The position numbers were made by a program, and so were the translations under genes. From JAJPJX01 sp964568355 (GTDB lineage Bacteria; Acidobacteriota; Terriglobia; Bryobacterales; Bryobacteraceae): a DNA stretch of 7,772 nucleotides. The stretch lies in the NCBI GenBank assembly GCA_964568355.1, contig CAZMRK010000449.1:1-7772 (forward strand), in the 5' to 3' direction. How positions within the stretch are numbered: position 1 is the stretch's first letter; each line of letters begins with the position of its first letter. Shown here piece after piece: positions 1-5,685 of the stretch. The notes under the pieces were generated by a model. It was not told where the DNA came from. It saw only the letters and a program-made list of their open reading frames with translations, and ran no database searches.

Positions 1-153
1 CCCATTGTGCTATCTGGTAAGATCGAGACGCGAGCCGACGCCCAGCAGACTTCATACGCTTCCGAATCCGTGCTGGTCCGCGTGAAGCCCAAGACCGAAG
101 TCGCTGGCAGGATGGCCCAATCGGCGATGGCGGGGTCATCAGCGAAAAGATAA
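1..153 (+). CDS. C-terminal end of an unidentified protein (5' end outside window)
   Basis: An open frame in phase 1 runs from the window edge to a TAA at 151-153, giving 50 residues. They start PIVLSGKIETRADA and end AGSSAKR. I do not recognise the family. The pattern (PIVLSGK, then a short beta-like segment SVLVRVKP, then a small polar tail) looks like the last beta strands of a beta-sandwich domain, for instance the Ig-like or pre-peptidase C-terminal type found in secreted proteins of soil bacteria. This is a resemblance only. The stop is three bases before the ATG of the cupin gene at 157, so the two are very probably in one operon. The fragment is too short to give catalytic residues, and the start codon and any signal peptide lie upstream of the window. 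Confidence 0.55.
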   Translation, partial: PIVLSGKIETRADAQQTSYASESVLVRVKPKTEVAGRMAQSAMAGSSAKR

Positions 154-156
154 TCC

Positions 157-1368
157 ATGTCCGATCATTCGCTACTCACAGAAGCTCTCCAGGCAGGCGA
201 GGGCGTCGTCAGACTTGCGCCTTGCTGGGTGCCGCGCTCATTCCTGATGCCCGGCGGCCGGTTGAAATTGGATCCTCGGGATCTGTACGCGCTGGGCGCG
301 CACCGGGGCGGTATTGACGAGCGCTGGTTTTCCTCCACCACCAACGCCGATAACGGCCCGGGAACTCCGGCGGATGAAGGTCTCAGCTACATCGACTTCC
401 AGGGCAAGCGGGTGCTACTCAAAACCGCTATCGAGATTCTGGGCGACCAGTTCCTGGGCGCCGACGTGATGGCGGCGCAGGGCGGCTGGAACGTGCTCTG
501 CAAGTTTTTCGATAACCTGGGTCCTATTCCGCACCACATGCACCAGATGGAGGAGCATGCCCGGCGGGTGGGCCGCAAAGGCAAACCCGAGGCCTACTAC
601 TTCCCTCCCCAGTACAACTTCAAAGAGAACAATTTTCCCTATACGTTCATGGGGCTGGAGCCGGGCACGACCAAGGACGAGGTGCGCGCGTGCCTGGAGC
701 GCTGGAACCAGGGTGACAACGGCATCCTTTACCTGGCCAAGGCCTATAAGCTGCAACCTGGCACGGGATGGCAGATCGATGCCGGTGTGCTGCACGCGCC
801 GGGTTCGCTGGTGACCTATGAGCCGCAGGTGAACTCGGATGTCTTTGGCATGTTCCAGTCGATGGTGGAAGGCCGCGCGGTGCCGTGGGACCTGCTGGTG
901 AAAGATGTTCCACCGGAATTGCATCACGACCTGGATTACATTGTCAGCATGTTGGACTGGGACGCCAATGTGGATCCGGAGTTTGCCAAGCATCGCCTGT
1001 TCCGCCCCAAGGCGGTGCGGGCGGAGGCCGAGATGGCGGAATGCGGATATTCGGAGAAATGGGTGACCTATTCCACCTCGCATTACTCGGCCAAAGAACT
1101 GACGGTATTTCCCGGACGAAGCGCGGTGATACACGACGCCGCGGCCTACGGCGTGATCGTGGTGCAGGGCTGGGGTTCGCTGGGCAAATTGGAAGCCGAG
1201 ACGCCGTCGTTGATCCGCTACGGGCAGATGACCAAGGACGAATTCTTCGTGTCGGCCGCGGCCGCGCAGCGGGGGCTGAAAATCGTCAATCGCAGCGACA
1301 AAGAAAACCTGGTCATGCTGAAACACTTCGGTCCGGAGAATCCGGATGCGCGGGGGCTCAAGAAATGA
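157..1368 (+). CDS. Class I mannose-6-phosphate isomerase-like cupin protein
   Basis: The 403-residue cytosolic-type protein has no signal peptide or membrane segment. Residues 122-150 carry a cupin metal-site pattern: H126-H127-M-H129, followed by G-K143-P144-E145 and YYFP. A second ligand-type histidine, H213, lies in a DAGVLHAPG segment typical of the strand that closes the metal site. Class I phosphomannose isomerases use Q/H, H, E (in a KPE-type context) and H in this order, so a Zn-dependent sugar isomerase-like cupin is the best reading. Residues from about 290 onward (KELTVFPG, then YGVIVVQGWGSLGKLEAET) look like a second, metal-free cupin barrel, as in ManA. The true substrate is unknown, and activity on mannose-6-phosphate is not implied; a free sugar or sugar acid is equally possible. 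The ATG is 3 bases after the upstream stop, with only a weak purine stretch (GAAAAGA) as ribosome binding site. The stop overlaps the epimerase gene start (ATGA), implying coupled translation and a shared pathway. Confidence 0.8.
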   Translation: MSDHSLLTEALQAGEGVVRLAPCWVPRSFLMPGGRLKLDPRDLYALGAHRGGIDERWFSSTTNADNGPGTPADEGLSYIDFQGKRVLLKTAIEILGDQFLGADVMAAQGGWNVLCKFFDNLGPIPHHMHQMEEHARRVGRKGKPEAYYFPPQYNFKENNFPYTFMGLEPGTTKDEVRACLERWNQGDNGILYLAKAYKLQPGTGWQIDAGVLHAPGSLVTYEPQVNSDVFGMFQSMVEGRAVPWDLLVKDVPPELHHDLDYIVSMLDWDANVDPEFAKHRLFRPKAVRAEAEMAECGYSEKWVTYSTSHYSAKELTVFPGRSAVIHDAAAYGVIVVQGWGSLGKLEAETPSLIRYGQMTKDEFFVSAAAAQRGLKIVNRSDKENLVMLKHFGPENPDARGLKK

Positions 1369-2219
1369 AGTTCGGCGTAAATACCTTCATCTGGACCGCG
1401 AATTTCGACCGTTCCAACCTGCCGCTGTTGCCGCGCATCAAGGCGGCAGGTTTCGACGGTGTAGAGGTGCCGCTGTTCCAGCCAGCGCAGTTTGCCGCGG
1501 CGGATATCCGGCGGGGGCTGGCGGACAACGGCCTGGAGTGCACCATCTGTTCGGTGCTCACCGGCGGCATGAACGTCATCTCGGCCGATGCTGCCGTGCG
1601 GCAGAAGACGAGGGTCCACCTGGAGGACTGCGTGAAGGCCGCGGCGGAGGTGGGGGCCAAGATCATCGCCGGGCCGCTCTATTCGCCGGTAGGCTTGATG
1701 ACCGGCTCGCGGCGTACCCAGGACGAATGGAAGTGGGCTGTGGAGTGTTATCAATCGCTGGGGCCAGTGCTGGAGAGGCACGGCGTGACCATCGCGCTCG
1801 AACCGCTGAATCGCTTCGAAACCTACTTTCTGAATACGGCGGCCGATGCGGTGGCGTTGTGCGACCAGATCGGGCATCCGAACGTAGGCATTCTGTTCGA
1901 CACGTTCCACGCCAATATCGAGGAGAAAGATATTGCGGCGGGGTACCGGACCGCGGCGAAGCACTTGAAACACGTCCACACCTGCGAGAACGACCGGGGG
2001 ATTCCCGGGTCGGGCCACGTGGAGTGGGCGGCTGTCTTCCAGGCGTTGCGGGATATCGGCTATGACGGGTGGCTGACCATCGAGAGCTTCGGCTTTTCGC
2101 TGGGCGAACTCTCGGCGGCGGCCTCGATCTGGCGGGACATCGCCCCCACGCCGGAAGCGATCGCCTTTGAAGGCGTGAAGTTTCTGAAGCAGAATATGGC
2201 CGCCAAGGCCCGCGCCTGA
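1365..2219 (+). CDS. D-tagatose/D-psicose 3-epimerase family sugar epimerase (TIM barrel)
   Basis: A 284-residue soluble protein of the AP-endonuclease-2/xylose-isomerase-like TIM-barrel superfamily. The fingerprints of ketose 3-epimerases are clear: E146-PLNRFE152-TYFLNT, LFD179-TFH182-ANIEE, H203-V-H205, then ENDR211-GIPGSGHV, and TIE240-SF. The divalent-metal ligands would be E146, D179, H205 and E240, with H182, R211 and E152 as substrate-side residues. Each of these lies exactly six residues before the positions I recall for the characterised D-tagatose 3-epimerase of Pseudomonas cichorii (E152, D185, H211, E246), so the active site looks complete. Expected reaction: Mn/Co-dependent reversible C3 epimerisation of a ketose such as fructose/psicose or tagatose/sorbose. 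Related family members act on other ketoses or on erythrulose/xylulose-type sugars, so the substrate is open. The start ATG overlaps the cupin gene stop (TGA 1366-1368). An in-frame extension upstream to 885 runs antisense-like through the cupin gene in another frame and is not real. Confidence 0.9.
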   Translation: MKFGVNTFIWTANFDRSNLPLLPRIKAAGFDGVEVPLFQPAQFAAADIRRGLADNGLECTICSVLTGGMNVISADAAVRQKTRVHLEDCVKAAAEVGAKIIAGPLYSPVGLMTGSRRTQDEWKWAVECYQSLGPVLERHGVTIALEPLNRFETYFLNTAADAVALCDQIGHPNVGILFDTFHANIEEKDIAAGYRTAAKHLKHVHTCENDRGIPGSGHVEWAAVFQALRDIGYDGWLTIESFGFSLGELSAAASIWRDIAPTPEAIAFEGVKFLKQNMAAKARA

Positions 2220-2240
2220 CGCGCCGGCGCAGGGAGGCGG

Positions 2241-2907
<667 letters not shown>

Positions 2908-2915
<8 letters not shown>

Positions 2916-4014
2916 AGGCCAGCGCCTCGATGGGATCCTGGCGGGCGGCGCTCAGCCCGGGATACATGGCGCCAAGAGTGACCCCGATCAGCGTGATGCC
3001 GCCGGCGATGGGCCACCAGTGCGGCACGATAGCTTGGGAGAGAGAGGCGGGATAAAGGGTCAGAATCAGCCAGCGCGCGCCGTAGCTGAACAAGATGCCC
3101 AGGATGGTGCCGGCGATCCCCATGACGATGGCCTCGGCCAGGATGATTTGCAGGATGAACCAGCGCGAGGCGCCCAGCGATTTGAGAATGCCGATTTCGC
3201 GGGTGCGCTGGAGGACGGCCATATACATAGAAAGCAGGACGACCGCAAAGCCGATGACCACGCCGATGCCAACCATCACGTTGATGAAATTACGGAGGGC
3301 ACCGCCCTGGACGTTGTTGACGGTGAGCAGCGAGGTGAACTCGGCCACGGAATAGATCTGGTAGTCTCCCATTCTTTTTTTCAAAGAGGAGATCACGAGC
3401 GGAATATTTGCGGGATCGTCCACCTTGAGGAAGACCTGGCTGATTTTGCCGGTATTGCTGGATAGTGTCTGTACTACGTGCATCGGCAGGAAAATGTGGG
3501 AAAGCTTGCCGGGTTCCACGATGCCGGCAACATGCCAATTGTGATTGAGCAAATTGATCGTGTCGCCTGCCCGGACTTTGTTTTGTTGCGCGTAAGGTTC
3601 GTCGAGGATAATGTCGTCCGGCCGCTGGAAGGGGCCACCCTGCACGTATCGAAATCCACCGCTCATGCGATTGAAGCTGTCCATATCGATGCCGGCTACG
3701 TAGGTGGTGCTGGAGATCGGATGGTTGATCATGCCCATAGAGGCTTTTACGTGAGGTTCATGACCGGGCCCTAAGACTTCCACCATCTTCTCGGGAAGTG
3801 GAGCCCCACTCAGGGTCAGGACCGAACTGCCGGGCGGACGGACCCAGATATCGGCGCCGACCCCTTCGGCGCGGCGGGCGGAATCGGCGAGCATGCCTTC
3901 GCTCAGCCCCACCAGGGTGAGGATCAAAGTCACGGGAATGGCGATGAGGAACGTGCTCAACGCACTCCGCATGGGCTTGTGCTTCAAATTCTCCAGTACC
4001 AGCTTGGCGATCAC
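2908..4014 (-). CDS. FtsX/MacB/LolC-type ABC transporter permease
   Basis: The 368-residue inner-membrane protein has the four-helix FtsX/MacB topology. A cytosolic N-terminal segment (AKLVLENLKHKPMRS) leads into TM1 at about residues 18-37. A large periplasmic domain (about 40-240) resembles the MacB-PCD domain. Three C-terminal helices lie at about 243-266, 285-312 and 332-352. Between TM2 and TM3 is the conserved coupling stretch QRTREIGILKSLGAS (about 269-283) that contacts the ATPase, and the C-terminus RQDPIEALAYE is typical of the family. Translation starts with GTG (4014-4012), overlapping the lipoprotein stop as GTGA, and the stop overlaps the ATPase start by 8 bases. There is one permease gene only, so the transporter would be (permease)2(ATPase)2, as in MacB or the single-permease LolF arrangement and unlike the LolC/LolE heterodimer. 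No MacA-like adaptor is encoded next to it. Substrate is not determinable from sequence. Confidence 0.9.
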
Positions 4015-4952
4015 TTTTTGCCTTTTCTTCCCTTTGGCTTGGGGGCGGGCGGCGGGGCTGGCTGCGGCGTTGCCGGAGCCTTTTCTCCCAGTACCTGCAA
4101 TACGGTTCCTTCCGGTTGGGCCAGGGCGAACTTGTCGTCCGTGAGACCCTTGTTCATATCCATCTTAACGACTGTGAGGACCACCGCGTATTCGTCTTTC
4201 GGACGATTGATTTCAATGTGCTTGGGGAAGGGCACCCCATCGTACAACTGCCATTGGGTGTAGCGGGCATCGGTGAGAATATTCCCGTTCGGGTCGAACA
4301 CCAGTTGGCGTACCAGGGAGAGGTTCACCCGGTCAAACCAGACCTGGCGGGCCAGCAGGAGACCTCCTTCGGGCGTCTGGCGCAGATAGTGGACGATGTA
4401 GACGGCGTTGTTTTCGTCGGTGAAGTTCTCGAGGACGGTCTTTTCCCGGGCGGCGGCATCCAACGGACGGACGAGCATGGCTTCCAGAAAGTGCTGCGGC
4501 CGCAGGTTTTCCATCTTGTTGGGAGAGTGGGTGGCCAGATCGTTGCGGCCCGTGACGAAGCGGTTCTTGGCGGGGATATGAAGGCGGAACTCGGTTCCGT
4601 TGGACACCATGTCGAAGGCTTTGGCGCGGACCACGGGGTAGAGGCCGATGATCCGGATGTCGGCCGGTTTGCGAAACAGGATGTAGCCGCGAACATCTTT
4701 GTATTCTGTGATTTTGCTTTTCTCCGCGCTGCCCAGGGCGGGCACCATATCGACGGTGGCGCTGAAATCGTGGATGCGCTCGTACTGTTCGGAGATGCGC
4801 TGCAGCAGGGCCTTTGCGTCGGCGACCGCCAGCGTCTGCGTGGTCTTCTGGCCATTCCGCGTGATCAGGCGGCGCCGCGCCAGGCACGACGAAAGCCCCA
4901 AAACCATCAGGCAGCACAAGAAGATACGCGCCGGTACAAGCCTGAAGCACAT
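4011..4952 (-). CDS. Outer-membrane-type lipoprotein, probable LolA/LolB-like fold
   Basis: The 313-residue exported lipoprotein begins MCFRLVPARIF, has a short hydrophobic core and a lipobox L20-S21-S22-C23, so the mature protein would start at lipidated C23. The next residue is leucine, not aspartate, which by the enterobacterial rule would favour outer-membrane sorting. The mature region starts with a helix (about 42-60, ALLQRISEQYERIHDFSATV) followed by alternating beta strands (GYILFRKPADIRIIGLYPV, KAFDMVSNGTEFRLHIP, NRFVTGRND). This order matches the half-barrel lipid-binding fold of LolA/LolB and the related DUF4292-type proteins. The last 24 residues (from about 290) are a Pro/Ala linker ending in a strongly basic tail (KPKGRKGKK). 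It heads an operon with an FtsX-type permease and LolD-type ATPase (stop overlaps permease start as GTGA), so it probably passes or accepts the transported lipid or lipoprotein in the periplasm. There is no good ribosome binding site before the ATG. The fold assignment is by pattern and is not certain. Confidence 0.75.
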   Translation of the reverse strand: MCFRLVPARIFLCCLMVLGLSSCLARRRLITRNGQKTTQTLAVADAKALLQRISEQYERIHDFSATVDMVPALGSAEKSKITEYKDVRGYILFRKPADIRIIGLYPVVRAKAFDMVSNGTEFRLHIPAKNRFVTGRNDLATHSPNKMENLRPQHFLEAMLVRPLDAAAREKTVLENFTDENNAVYIVHYLRQTPEGGLLLARQVWFDRVNLSLVRQLVFDPNGNILTDARYTQWQLYDGVPFPKHIEINRPKDEYAVVLTVVKMDMNKGLTDDKFALAQPEGTVLQVLGEKAPATPQPAPPPAPKPKGRKGKK

Positions 4953-4958
4953 TGTTTC

Positions 4959-4989
4959 ATTGTAGGCAGCGGCCGAAGTTGGCTGTCAA
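4959..4989 (-). promoter_or_regulatory. Sigma-70-like promoter of the lipoprotein-ABC operon, probably leaderless
   Basis: Read on the minus strand, a perfect TTGACA lies at 4989-4984 and TACAAT at 4964-4959, separated by 19 bases. Initiation about 7 bases past the -10 box would fall at or within a base or two of the ATG at 4952, and no Shine-Dalgarno sequence precedes that ATG. A leaderless transcript is therefore likely. The 19-base spacer is longer than the optimal 17, so strength is uncertain. Confidence 0.55.
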
Positions 4990-5011
4990 ACCAGGACGTG
5001 TATGTTATAGT
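4983..5011 (+). promoter_or_regulatory. Promoter of the tRNA-Ala gene
   Basis: CTGTCA (4983-4988, four of six matches to TTGACA) and TATAGT (5006-5011, four of six matches to TATAAT) are separated by exactly 17 bases. Transcription would start near 5018, leaving a short 5' leader of about 13 bases to be removed by RNase P before position 5031. The -35 box shares bases 4984-4988 with the -35 of the divergent lipoprotein promoter, so both promoters compete for the same DNA. Confidence 0.55.
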
Positions 5012-5030
5012 AAGAAAGACCCTACCTTGT

Positions 5031-5106
5031 GGGCCTGTGGCGCAGTTGGGAGCGCGCTTCCATGGCATGGAAGAGGTCGAGAGTTCGAATCTCTCCAGGT
5101 CCACCA
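5031..5106 (+). tRNA. tRNA-Ala (anticodon GGC)
   Basis: A complete 76-base cloverleaf with encoded CCA (5104-5106). The acceptor stem is GGGCCTG (5031-5037) with CAGGTCC (5096-5102), including the G3-U70 wobble that is the identity element for alanyl-tRNA synthetase. The D stem is GCGC/GCGC (5040-5043 with 5052-5055), with a GG pair in its loop. The anticodon stem is CTTCC/GGAAG (5057-5061 with 5069-5073), with loop ATGGCAT and anticodon GGC at 5064-5066. The T stem is GAGAG/CTCTC (5079-5083 with 5091-5095) around TTCGAAT. All stems pair perfectly except the expected G-U. It reads alanine codons GCC and GCT. No intron and no clear terminator hairpin follow it. Confidence 0.97.
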
Positions 5107-5142
5107 AATTCAAACGCGCCCGATTCCAACCGGCCTGGGAGC

Positions 5143-5601
5143 TTATACCGAAGGCTGATATTCTCCCGGAACCTCACGAAAGCCGATCGCCAGCCGGTTC
5201 CAGCCGTTAATCGCGACAATCGCCAGAGTCAGGTTGACCAGTTCCTCCTCTGTGAAGCGCGTCCGCACTTCGTCATAAACCGCGTCCGGTGCATGCCCGT
5301 CGCTAATCCGCGTGATCGCCTCGGTCCAGTCCAGAGCGGCACGCTCCCGATCCGTGAAGAACGGAGTTTCGCGCCACGCGCTCAGGGCATAGAGGCGCTG
5401 TTCGCTCTCTCCTTTGGCACGGGCATCCTTGCTGTGCATATCGAGGCAGTAGGCGCATCCGTTGATTTGCGATGCCCGAAACCGGACCAGTTCCAGTAGA
5501 GATGGTTCCAGGCGCGAAGACTTTGCGACATAAGATTCCAATGCCAACATGGCGTGAATGGCCGCCGGCGCGGCCTTTTGAGCGTCCAAACGACGTTGCA
5601 T
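5143..5601 (-). CDS. AhpD-like / carboxymuconolactone decarboxylase family protein
   Basis: A 152-residue all-helical, soluble protein. The redox motif is C49-A-Y-C52 followed by H56 (NGCAYCLDMH), with E37 in LLELVRFRAS. E37, C49, C52 and H56 have the same spacing as the proton-relay and catalytic residues of mycobacterial AhpD (E118, C130, C133, H137), so a thiol peroxidase/disulfide reductase-like activity is plausible. The AhpD histidine between the cysteines (H132) is tyrosine here, as is usual in the stand-alone GCAYC subfamily. The C-terminus (VNLTLAIVAINGWNRLAI) is characteristic of that group. I chose the ATG at 5601 because a clear GGAGG (5615-5611) stands 9 bases upstream and family members begin at about this point. 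An upstream in-frame ATG at 5658 would add 19 residues with no ribosome binding site. It is divergent from the MocR regulator, which probably controls it. Decarboxylase activity is unlikely given the CxxC. Confidence 0.88.
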   Translation of the reverse strand: MQRRLDAQKAAPAAIHAMLALESYVAKSSRLEPSLLELVRFRASQINGCAYCLDMHSKDARAKGESEQRLYALSAWRETPFFTDRERAALDWTEAITRISDGHAPDAVYDEVRTRFTEEELVNLTLAIVAINGWNRLAIGFREVPGEYQPSV

Positions 5602-5610
5602 CTGATCGAT

Positions 5611-5615
5611 CCTCC
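5611..5615 (-). promoter_or_regulatory. Ribosome binding site deciding the AhpD-like gene start
   Basis: GGAGG on the minus strand lies 9 bases before the ATG at 5601. It decides the start against the in-frame ATG at 5658, which lacks such a site. Confidence 0.7.
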
Positions 5616-5630
5616 ACTTCCAAGAATAGG

Positions 5631-5685
5631 GTCCATGTGGATCATAAGGAAGATCCATAATTGAAATCTGGAGTAGTCCACATGG
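5631..5685. promoter_or_regulatory. Candidate paired operator in the AhpD-like/MocR divergent region
   Basis: GTCCATGTGG (5631-5640) and GTCCACATGG (5676-5685) match at eight of ten positions in direct orientation, 45 bases apart, about four helical turns. Each has a near-palindromic core TCCA-NN-TGG, so the copies also form an inverted repeat (CCATGTGGA 5633-5641 with TCCACATGG 5677-5685). The right copy covers the regulator ATG at 5682; the left copy lies in the leader of the AhpD-like gene. An additional inverted repeat, TGGATC (5638-5643) and GATCCA (5652-5657), lies between. MocR regulators often bind paired repeats in such divergent spaces. No convincing -35/-10 pair was found for either gene. 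Confidence 0.45.

Noticed and set aside
415..1326. Long minus-strand open frame of about 300 codons opposite the cupin gene
   Set aside because: It mirrors a high-GC coding region, has a composition rich in Arg/His without any recognisable domain, and the plus-strand gene is clearly real.
885..1364. In-frame upstream extension of the epimerase gene
   Set aside because: It would overlap the cupin gene by about 480 bases with low-complexity Gly/Arg sequence; the family starts at MKFGVNTF and the ATGA overlap is a typical operon junction.
2212..2230. Small inverted repeat GCGCC/GGCGC between the convergent epimerase and ATPase genes
   Set aside because: Only five base pairs with a nine-base loop and no T-run; in such GC-rich sequence this is expected by chance.
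5031..5106. tRNA gene as an integration site for a mobile element
   Set aside because: No integrase, no repeat of the tRNA 3' end elsewhere in the window, and the flanking genes look like ordinary chromosomal genes.
5137..5167. GGGAG/CTCCC inverted repeat downstream of the tRNA
   Set aside because: Short stem, 21-base loop and no T-run; it also lies mostly inside the end of the AhpD-like gene. Not a convincing tRNA terminator.
4116..5210. Plus-strand open frame of 364 codons opposite the lipoprotein and through the tRNA
   Set aside because: It runs through a perfect tRNA gene and antisense to a lipoprotein with a clear lipobox; no domain is recognisable.
5661..5681. TTG at 5661 as the MocR start
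   Set aside because: The ATG at 5682 has a GGAG eight bases upstream, whereas the TTG has no ribosome binding site and adds seven residues not typical of the family.
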